From Ilex aquifolium (taxonomy: Eukaryota; Streptophyta; Magnoliopsida; Aquifoliales; Aquifoliaceae): a DNA stretch of 64,000 nt. How positions within the stretch are numbered: the stretch's first letter is position 1; each line of letters opens with the position of its first letter. The stretch covers positions 34,401,244 through 34,465,243 of the forward strand of contig OX637393.1 in the NCBI GenBank assembly GCA_951799425.1, written 5' to 3'. Below the pieces are notes generated by a model. The model did no database searches. It saw nothing but the letters and a program-made list of their open reading frames with translations, and was not told where the DNA came from. Positions 1-12,236 of this stretch are shown one piece after another. Position numbers and translations under genes: made by a program.

Positions 1-1215
1 TAAAATTGAAACTTGAGGTAGTTAATTGCAATAACACCCATATTTGAGGGGGTAATTTGTAATTAACCATAATATTTAGTTCAAGAATATATCTGAGTTT
101 TTGTTTTCATCTATTTTAGGAGTGTTAAAATATGGCACGACCCACTAACACGACATGAACACGACGCGAAATTAGAAGACTTGTATCTTTCTTAAGCTAC
201 CCGTTTAGTAAACACGTGGACTCAATACGACACGATTAATAAACGAATCAGGTGAAGTAACTTAAAAGAAATATATGACACAACTCGTTTTTATACATGT
301 TATAAACGACACAAATTCGATATAACACGATATGTTAGACATAAATTAATAAATGAATCGGGTATGAGTGGAGTATTTTTTTACACGAACCCGTTAAGAT
401 CTGACATAAACTAGTCTCACTCGACACGATTGACAGGCATAATCTATTCTAATAATTACAGAATTACTATAAAACATAATAAACATCAAAAAATGATGGA
501 AGACCACCTTATATTCTTTGATATTCCAATATATAACTCTATTTTTTATGCTTAATAATTTTATTTGTGAATTCCTACCTCAACTTCACTTTATTTGAAC
601 TATTTTTAAATTGTAAATACTTGGAATACTGAATAATTTTCGTCTTGCTCCACAAAGAAATTATTAAATTCCAAAACTTGGCGGGTGGGTTACCCACATA
701 CTTGAATTGAGAACCGATTCAAACCCCTAACTAATAGGCACATGCATTTCACATGTTTGAATCTATGTCATTTAGTGACTAAAATTAACGAAAGGTGCTA
801 ATTACAAAGGACATTTCATATGTTTGAATCTGCACCATTGACTATCTAATAAACTTGATGGATTGTGTTAATTGAGATATATTACATAGTTCAAGAGGTA
901 ATTTGAGATAAATTAAAATTCAGGGGTATTTGAAAATAGGGATTTTTGTATTTTGTAAAATTCTCGCTTTGTATATTCAAAGATTAAATTTTTTACACTG
1001 CACCCCTTAATGTATCAAAAGTATTGTAATATGACCATTTTGTTAGCTTCCATTATTTTTTTGTCAATATCTAACCCATTGACACAGACGAAAAAACTAA
1101 CATAAAAGTCATATTGCAATAATTTTGATATATTGAGGGTACAATGTGAAAAATTTAATCTTTGAGGATACAAAATGAGAATCTTGAAATCTTTTAGCCC
1201 CAAAAGTGCAATTCG
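1..1215. other. Repeat-derived intergenic DNA left of copy A
   Basis: AT-rich sequence with no supportable gene. The part near 1130-1205 (a track on loss of extractability of T/A-rich text ending in agccccaaaa) is repeated in similar form near 19410-19475, so it belongs to a dispersed family. At 1203-1222 a 20-nt word is shared with 35929-35948, just upstream of the intact URB1 gene, which suggests a remnant of the original URB1 upstream region. Nothing else is recognised. Confidence 0.5.
120..452. repeat. Degenerate dispersed repeat rich in acacgac/cgtgtc words
   Basis: The stretch is full of variants of cacgac, acacga and gacacgat, with aacccgtt-type words, ending near 'cgacacgattgacaggcat'. 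This composition is typical of a very common plant dispersed repeat, and a related text recurs near 14985-15090 and 49260-49380 inside the foldback element. Ends and target duplications are not resolved. Confidence 0.4.
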
Positions 1216-1221
1216 CCCTTT

Positions 1222-3014
1222 AATCATCGGTCGCTTTTCAGTTCAAAATGGATCATCTGTTTCATTTTCTTTTATTCATACATATCTGACGAGTCCAAAT
1301 TTGACTGGACCAAGCCCAATTTGAACGGACCGAGAAAGCCCAAAGAAAATCTCGTGCGGAGAAAGTCCAAAAGAAATCCCGTGCGGAGTTAAATAGTCCA
1401 GATTACGGAGGGCATAAAGGGAAGTCTAAATTACGGAGGACATAAAGAGAAGTCTAAATTACGGAGGGCATAAAAGGAATTTGGCCAAGGCCAACACCAA
1501 GGTCCCAAGTGGGCGTCGCCCACTAGTCTCCAAGTGGGCGCCGCCCATGGCCTCCCTCCTTGGTCCTCTCCTCCCCTCTTTACTCCTCTTCACCTTGATA
1601 CTTCAATCCAAGTCCAAGTCCAAGTCACACCAACTCAAGACAAGTCCGAGCTCAAAACGAGGATCAAGCCCAATCTAGCTGGGAGTCCTCCTCCGACTGA
1701 ATAGGAGCACGAGAGAGAGAATACCGGGATAAAGATTGAGAAGATCAAGTCCTACCATAACTCTACTTACCAAAGAGGCTCACTCCTACCATAACTCTAC
1801 TTACCAAAGAGGCTCACTCCTACCATGTTTGTACTTACCAATTGACGGGAGACTTCTCCCTCACGTCACCGCCTCACCGCCTTGGTGAGCCTATATAATG
1901 TAAGCCCTCACTGTATAAAGGGCACGACGACGACTCCTCTTGAGACACAAACACTACACTAGTTGCACTCAGCAAGCTCTCTACACTCTCTCTCTCTCTA
2001 GACTCATTGTAAACTCTCCGGAGTACCACCGTTGATCAATAAAACACCTAAGGCCACCGTTGCCGTTCGAAGAGTGGACGTAGGTCGTCTGAGACCGAAC
2101 CACTATAAATCTCCTGTGTTGACCTATATTTACTGTTTTGCCACTAATTGCCATTGATTGCTCATAAATCACTCTTGTGACTGTTGATCTCGCACGAAGA
2201 CGATTTTGTGCATCATCAATATCTATTAGGGCAGGGATTTTTGTGTGGATTTTAGAAAAATTATTTTGTTACCGATGTAAAAATTTTCTTTATACATAGA
2301 GTCATACAGACATTCAGGACATTCGTCATGGAAAACTATGATTTGTTTAATCAAAGACGAACGCAAGCTAATGTCAGTTAATAAGCTTGATAGTAAGGCT
2401 TCTCTGAAGTTATGTTAGCATGTCAGAGTCGTACTTCTTTTTGGAGCTTTGTTGTATGGTCTATCTCATAGCTCATATTAATCATTGCATCAAAATTGCA
2501 TGTTTTTTTGTTGTCTCGTACATCCAGTTACTTATGTGATAAATACCTTGGTGGGCTTTGAACCCTACTACTATCTGAACACTTCTATAGTATATTATTG
2601 GGATGCAAGGCTCATATTGTGTACTGGCATACCAAGTATTTGCCCCATTTCGTATGTTTGATTTTCTGCTCATTCATTTGGTTTCAAGAAGCTCCTGAGC
2701 AGTTCTTTCTTTTCTCATTATGCTCAGCAAATCTGGCCGGAAATCGCTTGACTTCCTGTGCAATTAGTCCTTCAGTTTGCTGCTCACAGACAACTAAGTT
2801 ATTGACTGCAATTGTTATCTGGATTCAGTTCATGTTGCAGTATATTTGAGTTGCTTCTAGCATGTTGTTCTTGTGCTGTGATTGGAATTGTTTACTATAA
2901 TCCTAGAATATCAAACAGACTTCTTGATTACTTGTAGTGTCGTATAACACTGGTGCATATCAGAGTTTTCCTAAAAGATGGATTTTCATGATTCTCTCGG
3001 AATATACATGCTAA
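1222..3014 (+). repeat. Unit 1: truncated extra copy of URB1 intron 2, interrupted by a solo LTR
   Basis: Apart from the 932-bp LTR and its target duplication, this stretch matches copy A 4938-5793 and copy C 38828-39685, which are intron 2 of URB1. It is therefore the right end of a tandemly duplicated unit of about 2.8 kb that runs from the middle of exon 1 into intron 2. It ends at 'atacatgctaa' (3014), where a 6-nt filler and then exon 1 sequence follow. On the left it joins 20 nt of URB1 upstream-like sequence, so a deletion removed the rest of this unit. Confidence 0.85.
1287..2218 (+). mobile_element. Solo LTR of an LTR retrotransposon, 932 bp, with perfect 5-bp target duplication
   Basis: The element begins TGACGAG and ends CATCATCA (TG...CA) and is flanked by atatc on both sides (1282-1286 and 2219-2223). 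The uninterrupted site is present twice elsewhere in the window (near 4997 and 38887), which fixes the ends. Inside are a roughly 36-bp direct repeat (about 1753-1830, 'cttaccaaagaggctcactc'), a TATA-like ctatataatg near 1890, an aataaaac signal near 2038 and the cgcacgaagacgattttgtg end typical of plant Ty3/gypsy LTRs. No internal region or second LTR is present, so unequal recombination has left a solo LTR. Superfamily is inferred from the end sequence. Confidence 0.88.
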
Positions 3015-4937
3015 GTCATATCGCTAAGAATTTTGATTTTAAGCTTACTATTTTTCCTAAGCTCGCGGAGTGTAAACATAAGCGAATAGAGGTGAAAAGG
3101 AAGCATTCTACGAGAAAATCATTTGTCAGGTTTGCAATGTCCTTTTTGGAAGTGGGAAAACCTGGACTGTTGAGGTGGGTATTACAACAGAAGGAAATGT
3201 ATTCAGGTGTGTTCCGTGGGCTTGCGAATGATGAGGATGAGATAGTTATTTATGTTCTGTCCACTTTACGGGATAGGGTTCTTACTCCGGATTCATTGGT
3301 ACCTCCAGGGCTCCGGAGTGTTCTGTTTGGTAGCGTTACTCTGGATCAACTAATCTGCATTTCTGCTAGGGAAAACGGTGGAATTGCTGCAGAGATAGCA
3401 CACAGTGTCCTGGTTATGGTTTGCACTGACTCTTCCAATGGGTTGATGCCGGATTTGAAGAGACAGCCTAATCCTTTAAGAGGCAATCCAAAGCGACTTT
3501 TGGGTCTCATGAAGAGGCTAAAATCAACAGAGGTTGACTACCATAGAGACCTGCTTTTGGATATTGTAAGTGGAAGACCATCTTTAGGTTCAGCATACCT
3601 GGACGAGTTCCCTTACAACCCGGAAGATCTTGCCTCACCCTCCTGGTTAGATTTTTTTAGACATTGTCTGAATTCTTTCCTTTTGTTTGTTCATAGTTTA
3701 TGTAGTGACTGAAGTAGTTGCAGGTTTGCTGCTGTTTCTCTGGCTGCAAAATTGGTTTCCTCAGTGGGCAACTGCATTCCTTTTTGTTTTCTTGATTCTC
3801 TGTCTCAGGAGCCACCTTCCTTTAGCAGTCCAGATGTGCAGAATATTATCAAATGCATAGGTCCTCGTCCATTCACCCAATTGATAATAAATAAAGGGTT
3901 ATTGCACTCTGATTCCCTTGTCAAACATGCAACCTTAAGGTTCGTTTTGGAGGTGCTGAAGTTGTTGGACTCTTTCATGGGCGCTCTAAACAATGGTTCT
4001 TATTACAGCAATCAAATGATTCACAGGTTGATATCTCTAAAGCAAGATATTGAGAATGAAGCCCGGATTTGCTTCCAGATCCTCAAGTTCTGTTATCATT
4101 ACTCGCTTCTCTGAATGCTCATTACAAGAGTAGTGGTTTGTGTTTGAAGAGAGCAGCAGACTCAGATATTATGCTTGAGCATAACATAAATGGCTTTAAG
4201 AAATTGAAAAAATGTAGTGTATATGACGAGACAGACATTCTTGTTAGTGGCATTAGTTCTTCCTCCCACATCGGTTTGCCAGAGGACAGTGCAGGAGTTC
4301 TGGATACATATAATAGGGATAAATTTGAAAATGGAGATGATCATACAAAGGTTATTGCTGAAATATGGGATTTGCAACAATCCTTCATGCCTGCCATGGC
4401 ACTAGAGGACGAAGAAACATACTTCTACTCGAATTTGCTTGACACTCTCAAAATTTATCGAGTAAGTTCCAATTTTCTGAGTAATTTCTGCATGACATAT
4501 TTTAGAATCAATCTGAGTGAAAAACAAGGTTTCTTGAGGTACTTACTAGGGTCAGCCAAATTCTTTTATTTTTAGATGTTGTAAGGTAAACATTTTGTGA
4601 AGTGCTTGTGTGTTTGACGCCATTAAAGATGGTGTATGCTCATCAATTAAAACTATTGTAGACTACAGGGAAAGACAATTTGATCGGTAATCAGAACTAT
4701 GTGAATGGGAGAAATGGAAATTCTTTTCATGATGTGCAACCCTCTTTGGTACATCTTTTAACAATCTCTTTATATTCTTGTGCAATGATTATGCCATCTA
4801 ATTGTACTTCAATTAGCCATCTTGAGTTAAAGATTTTATTTAACTTGTGTATTAACTGACAGAATTTATGATTATATGAAATATTGCAACAATGTTAAAT
4901 ATCAAATTCTTCAAAGCACATACATATGACACCTTTT

Positions 4938-5793
4938 ATCATCGGTTGCTTTTCAGTTCAAAATGGATCATCTGTTTCATTTTCTTTTATTCATACATAT
5001 CTATTAGGGCAGGGATTTTTGTGTGGATTTTAGAAAAATTATTTTGTTACCGATGGAATAATTTTCTTCATACATACAGTCATACAAACATTCAGGACAT
5101 TCGTCATGGAAAACTATGATTTGTTTAATCAAAGACGAACCCAAGCTAATGTCAGTTAATAAGCTTGATTGTAAGGCTTCTCTGAAGTTATGTTAGCATG
5201 TCAGAGTCGTACTTCTTTTTGGAGCTTTGTTGTATGGTCTATCTCATAGCTCATATTAATCATTGCATCAAAATTGCATGTTTTTTTGTTGTCTCGTACG
5301 TCCAGTTACTTCTGTGATAAATACCTTGCTGGGCTTTGAACCCTATTACTATCTGAACACTTTTATAGGATAGTATTGGGATGCGAGGCTCATATTGTGT
5401 ACTGGCATACCAAGTATTTGCCCCATTTTGTATGTTTGATTTTCTGCTCATTCATTTGGTTTCAAGAAGCTCCTGAGCAGTTCTTTCTTTTCTCATTATG
5501 CTCAGCAAATCTGGCCGGAAATCGCTTGACTTCCTGTGCAATTAGTCCTTCAGTTTGCTGCTCACAGACAACTAAGTTATTGACTGCAATTGTTATCTGG
5601 ATTCAGTTCATGTTGCAGTATATTTGAGCTGCTTCTAGCATGTTATTCTTGTGCTGTGATTGGAATTGTTTACTATAATCCTAGAATATCAAACAGACTT
5701 CTTGATTACTTGTAGTGTCGTATAACACTGGTGCATATCAGAGTTTTCCTAAAAGATGGATTTTCATGATTCTCTCGGAATATACATGCTAAA
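4938..5793 (+). repeat. Unit 2: in-place copy of the duplicated intron 2 segment
   Basis: Nearly identical to 1222-3014 without the LTR, and to 38828-39685 in copy C. It continues into intron 2 and exon 3, so this is the original position, while unit 1 is the added copy. Confidence 0.85.
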
Positions 5794-5839
5794 TTGAATT
5801 GTCTTGCCTGCCTTTTTTGTGGCTTCATTTGTTTGTTTT

Positions 5840-5880
5840 CCTTTTTTTTTTTGGGGGGGGGGGGGGGTGTGGGGGGCAGT
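5840..5880 (+). repeat. Poly(T)-poly(G) tract in URB1 intron 2 (copy A)
   Basis: A run of T passes directly into about 15 G, then tgtggggggc. The same site in copy C (39733-39759) has a shorter ttttggggtggggggc. Similar T/G tracts occur at 46867-46890 and 47388-47401, and a C/A tract at 53511-53549. Homopolymers of this type are unstable and error-prone in assemblies. Confidence 0.8.
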
Positions 5881-8800
5881 TTTTTCCAACTTACTTAGGC
5901 AAAGGTCAAGCTCTCATCTGCCTTCAACAAATCTGTCTATTATATTGATTGTTCGCTTGTTTCTGTTGTTTTCTCTTGCAGCGGACTATGCCTGGTTTTT
6001 TAGGGGGGTCATTTGATTTCTTCAAAGTTCTCCCTAGTAAACCTTTGGCATTACCAACTATTTTGCAGCAATCTTTATTATCGCTACTTGTAGAACATAT
6101 TGGATGGTCTTCCAAGTGTGAGTCCCTGCCCAAATGCAGCCACTAATGTACAAGCATCTTCATATGTTTATAAACATACTAATTATTCATCTGTCAAAGA
6201 CATAAAGGATCAAGCATACATTCTGGCACAGGCAGCCATGTTAAGTACTGGCGCATTTGATAAAATCCTGTGGGAAATTGGTGCATTGTTCTTATTTCTA
6301 CCTGGCTACACTGGGGACAATTTTTTTGTTTCAGAGCAGGAGGTTGAAATCTTGCCAATTTTTTCTTCAGTTATTTCCTTTTTAGGTGATGTCGTTTCCA
6401 CAATTGGAAATAACTTATTCAAGTATTGGGATCTTTTAAGGCATCGTATCTACCAGTAAAAAGGTGTTAAAGGTAATTCTTATTTTCATATAATTCTTTT
6501 GGTCGCATTCAGAGTTTTGGCTATTTTTTGGCTTTTTTTTGCCATTTTAAATGGACTTAAATTGCTGCTTGTGAGCTGGGATGACATAGGGGATTGAGGG
6601 TGGAGTGGGATGGAATGCGGAAGGAGGAGAATAAAATAATGATGCAGGCAATACACACCAGCAAAGCTTTGTTGAAAAAGTGCCTAATTCCCTCTCCCCA
6701 TCAATATTTGGTCATATTCCCATATGAGAGATCAATTGAGTTGCTAGCTCTAATGGCAAAACTGGGGGAAGATACTAGGTAGTGCCAACAGTGGCCATAA
6801 TGAAGGGGATTGTGGTGTTCGGTGGAGACGTGGTTGTTATTCATGAGACTATGATGCCCTATTTATAGTTTTTATTTGTTTTCATAATTTCATTCTGATT
6901 ACATTATTTGGAAACTAAAAGTGAAACAGAACAATTTCTTGTCAATACTTTCTACTAGGCTTTGAGCCTTCGGACAACACAGATGAGTGTATTTCAGGAT
7001 TAGGAGTGATCTGTTCAACTTCACAAAACCTCAAGAGGGTGGATCCTTTTCTTTTTAATAAAAAACTGAAATGGTCCTCCAAACGTATCATTGATTTTTT
7101 TTTTAATAAGATATTAATAGTTCTTACTGATAACTACAATCATATATCTTTCAGTTTTTTTTTTGTTGAATTAAATTGTTTATAGGTCTGAATTTTTGTC
7201 TAACTTTTCCTTTTAATCTTGAGTAAAAATGTTATTATTAACTTTACATATGTACTATGGGTAGTTTGCATAGTCAGTTGAGTTAATTTATGCATTTTTG
7301 TTGGCCTAAGTTTATACCAGGTATTTTTACTTTATATTTTGGGTCAGAGATGATGGCTTCCCCTGATCAACTTATCGAAATTAAGCATTCTTTAGACATA
7401 TGAAAAGAAAAAAATTGTTTGAAAAAATTAGGCAAATAAAATTTGTTTTTGCTCATCAACTGTTCTAAAAATTGAATGTAAATATTGCTTTTATTCTTAA
7501 CGCAAGTAACTTGTTTTTGTCAGACGTATCTCCTGATTTCAGCCCCCTCGTTATTTGTATCTTGGAAAAGTGCCTAAGGTTGCTCAGTTCAGGATCTGGA
7601 ACCTTCACTTTACCTGAGAAATCAATGATATCATTATATGTATGCAACTCGTTAAGATATCTCTTGCAAACTCAGGTAGTTACCTTGTGCCCTGCCCATT
7701 ATGGTATGCTTTTAGTACATCTATAATATAAGTAGATTATATGCTTTGAATGCAAGACATCATTAAAACCTGAAATTTGATAGGTTGAAGTTGGATTGCT
7801 ATCGTCTCTGATAAGTCAATTATTATCTGAGAGACTTGAGGACCGTTACTCCGTAGATGATGCTTCTGGTGACCTTTGTGAGTGGAAATCATTGAAGAAT
7901 TTATTGTTGTTCTCAGAGAGTGTAGCAAAACGACAATCTTGTAGCATTTCTTCAATTGATAGGAAATTGGTGGGAGCTGACAGTTCTTTTGTCCATTCCC
8001 TTTGTGAAGTTAAGAGAGTTTTAAGGAGTGGGGATGGTGAACGCCAAGGATTGACTGAAATATCAACAGCATTTTTGTTTTCAATGCTATGCACAACACC
8101 TATAGAGATAATAGATAACTTCCCATCTGTTATATCTATTTCACAGCACTTACTTGGAGTTCCTTTTTCACTCTTTCTCTCTGTATTTTACCACGAACAA
8201 AGTCTTCTTAATGGTATCTTCAAGTCATGGCCTGAGGTGTTTTTTGGTGCTGTGGAAGGGGGTTTAAATATGATCCATGGAGAAGGCGGCAATGTAGAAG
8301 TAATTGCTGACATAGATGTCGACTCTGTAGGATCTGCTTCTGTTGCATTGAGTTTCTTTTTGAAACGGACACCTTTCTATGTGCTATTTCCAACTTTTGT
8401 AAGCACCGGTGGCACGCACTTGTTAGAGCACTCAAAATTCCAAAATTTGCTTATATGTAAACTCTCTGAAGGGACAACTGATCACTTTGTTTCCTATTTT
8501 CGAATTGTGCTCTTTTGGATCCATCAGATACAAGCATCTTATAGAAGCAAGCCATTGGACAAACTTGAACAGATTTCTGAAGTGTGCTTTATTCTCATAC
8601 AGCGCATGCTGGCACAATTATTGGTTCAAAAAAATGATTCTGACTGTTTAGCAATCAATTCAACTGAATGTGTTCAACAAGTGGCTGAAATCGTTTTCTG
8701 CCATCCTGTGTTGACAGCATCCTTGGAATGCTCTTTGCAGGGTAGTGAGAAATTTGCAGATGAATTTTTTGGGCAAAGTGCGGAGAAGTTTCTTGCCATA

Positions 8801-11789
8801 GCCAGTCATGGAATACACAGAGTGGATCATCATGTCTTGAATATGTTAGCAATAACTTCTGATCACTTATTTGCTTTATGCAATGGTCAAGAATTTCTAC
8901 GTCAAGTTGGTTGTGCAAATAAACAGTTTGTAAAGGCATATAAAGTCCTTGAACAGAAGTTTTTTCTGATATTCAGGGACAGGTTTGATCAGTGCATAAA
9001 TTCTGAAGATTTCATGCCCCTTGTCCCAACATTAGTTGCTTTGCATACTTCGATTTGTTTCATATCCCCCTTTAAGCTTCTTGAATTAGTTCAATGGATG
9101 TTCGTTAAAGTTGATCTCAATGACTCCTCGGTTTGGGTATCTTCCAAAAGTTCTGCTCTCTCTGTTGCATTATGTATTGCGGGTTGTGCTTTTGATTTGC
9201 TATCAGTATATTTGCATCAGACAAATACAAAACAAACACCATTCGATTTTTTCTGGGGAATAGAAGAGGAAAATTTTGATGTTACCTGGTTTGAGAGAGT
9301 TTACAATCAAGTATGTGAGATTGCCACATGTTATGAACTGCATGCTGCAGATCTATGTTTGCTGAAAGCTGTTAGTGTTGCAAGCACACGTAATGTTAAG
9401 CAAAATAGAATTCTTCCACTATGTATGGCTATGTTGAGGGTCATAACAAATACTCCGTTGAAATTGCTTTCTCATTGCATCCACAGGACAAGCATGACTA
9501 AATCCAAACTACTGTTCTCTCTTACTGAAATGAGTTCCCTGCATCTGTCTGTCTTTGGAAACTTATTTTCAGATATGATCAATAGAGCTTTGGTTCCCTC
9601 GAGCAATCTGATGCAAGCAAAATGTAGTCATACTCCTTCAGATGAGGACTTTATTATGCTTCTGCCTATTGCTTTGTCCTACTTAAAATCAACTTCTTTG
9701 AAATTTGGGGAGCAGTTCTGCAAACACTTGAGAGACATACCTTCTTCCTACTGGAGGAGCCTCTCATGTAGTTTTTCTCAGTGGAAGAGCTATGTTTCTG
9801 GGGACATTTTTCAAGTAGAGTGTTGTGAATTCTTGCCTTCGTCTGTGGAGGAACTTCTCAATCTTGTCCATGATAGTCTTTTGGGGAAAGCAATTCTGAT
9901 GCTGCGGTACTTTTTTTCTGTAAGCGGGTGTTCTGTGAAACTCAATAAGCGGTTGAGGCTATTTGATTGTGTTTGTCCATGTTCTGGTGCAAATGACGAT
10001 TTGCTGGACTGCAATTCTAGTGAAATTGATGTTTATTCACTTGTTCAGTTTCTAAACCTAATAGTCAGAACTGTTGCAAAAATACAGTTTTGAAGACTGC
10101 TGTTATTTCCCTATGATAGTGAGATTGACTTTTTGCCAAAGGAAGGAGATAGGGATACGAAGGAGATTCCTTTGGAAGTGGGATCCAAAAGAGAGTACTT
10201 GTCAAGAATCGGATTTATAAGCATATTGGTGAGCACATGGCAAGTGATTGCCAAGAAATTTCCTTCAAACTCCGACGACTCCAGGGATGTAGGGGACACA
10301 AAATCTTCCTTGTTCAGATTTTTGGAAGCCTTTCTGTTGAGAAATATTCTGGAATTAACGGCGAATATGCGTGACTGTCTTGTGAAATTGCATTCTCTCC
10401 CCTGCATAGAACAACTTGCACGGTCTACTTTTCTTCACAGATTTGAGGACCCTGCAACACTGGAGGTTCTCCGAAGTGTACTCGAGTTGCTATCTGAAGG
10501 GAAATTCTCTCTTTCTGTAGTTCTTCAGCTGCTTATTGCCCACTCTCAGTTTGCACCTACTATTTCTTCTGCCTTGAAATCATCTGGTTTTTCACAAAGT
10601 GGTGTGATTTTTAGGCCTATGTCCAGCTTTCTGAGAGCACTTATTCTTCCTCATACTGAGCAAAATGACCATGATGGAAACAATCTTCTGCAAAGATCTG
10701 AGATGTATGGGAAACAATTGGAACTTGTGAAGTTGCTTAGGATACTCTTTCGGTTCAAAGCTCGGCAGTGTGGTTTTGATTCTGAAAAGGAAATCGGAAT
10801 AAATTCTAGGGAATTGCTTTTCTTGCTTTTGTCATCTTATAGTGCGACTCTTGGTGAGCTTGACTTGGAAATATACAATCTTATGCATGAAATTGAGATT
10901 GCAGATGAATCAAACGCTGGTAGTATTGATGAAATGGATTTCCTTTGGGGAAGTGCTGCTATAAACATTAGAAAGGAACGGGAAAAAGAGCAGGATATGT
11001 CTTGTGATAAAATTAATGATATTGAAGCAGTCGAAGAATGCCGAAGAAGTCATTTTAGAGAAAATCTTCCCATTAACCCCAAATTATGTGCATATACAGT
11101 GCTTTGTTTTCCTTATTATAGAACCATTGGTGAGGGAATTTTATTAACTGTTCAGCTACTGTTTTTAATGGGCGTTTATTACGATTTATGTCCCAAGCAA
11201 GATTCTTCAGTTCTAAATTCAAATTATTCTATTCAGGCACGTTCTGCTACTTCAAGTTCTGCAAATGTTGAGAAGATACAAATATATGATCATGTTTTCA
11301 TCTTGCGCTTGTCGATTCATAGTCTGTCAATGGGTTACATCGACCCTATGGAGTTTGCTAGTTTAGGATTGCTAGCTGTTGCATTTGTTAGCATGTCTTC
11401 ACCTGATGACGAGATGAGGAAAATGAGTTATGATGCTGTTGGAAGATTTAAGACTGTGCTAGAGGTAATGATTCCTTTCATCATGATTGGCATTGTGGGG
11501 CACTTTAAAAATGTGTAACAAGTTTGATGTCTATTTTTAAGAGCTTGCGTGTGTTTAATGCTAGTAAGTAAAATGGGAGTTCTGCATTAGGTTTGGTGTG
11601 AGAGTGAAAAAACACTTGTAGTGAAGTGGGTCAAAGTTTTGGAATTTGGTGGACTAATCTAAACAGATACACACACACAAGTAGTGCAGATTGCCGTATG
11701 TCTGAAAATTTCCTGATGAACAATGCACAAGGGTGTTGGGATTTGTGGATTGTTTATGTACCTAATCTTTGGCATTATACGCAGAAAGA

Positions 11790-11965
11790 GGCTTAACTCA
11801 TCTATAGGAGATAACTTAAAAAGAGATTTGACTTAGGTGGTTTGGACATAGTGTAGATGGCCTACTACAGCACCATTGAGAAAAAGTGATAAGATAGTTA
11901 GAGCACAATGATGAAACATGACTAGTGTAGCTGGCCTAAAAAATATTAGGAAAAGATTTTGTTGA
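11790..11965 (+). mobile_element. Degenerate LINE reverse-transcriptase tail in URB1 intron 6 (copy A)
   Basis: With many stops, the + strand still reads like the C-terminal tail of plant LINE pol proteins: a ...RWFGH-like segment near 11838-11855 followed by a Lys/Arg-rich stretch. The equivalent in copy C lies at 45807-45970, so the insertion predates the duplication. It is only recognised by weak residue pattern. Confidence 0.4.
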
Positions 11966-12236
11966 GTTGAGTTGAGTTGAGTATTCGTAGAAACAGGCTG
12001 CCCAAATCTATGATATAGAGGCCTAAATTGATTTATTTAGGTGCAACATGATGATTTATTAGTTTGTATAAAGGTTGTTTGTTGTTTGCAAGCAACTTAC
12101 TAAATTTTCAGATAACTGAATTTGAAGCATGTTACTTTCGTTACAGAAGTGGCAAAAGAGGAAGGATGTAATTCGACTTCGGCTTTTGTTGACATATTTG
12201 CAAAATGGTATTGAAGGGCCATGATAGAGGATTCTT

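Noticed and set aside
1481..1678. 65-codon frame on the + strand
   Set aside because: It lies inside the solo LTR.
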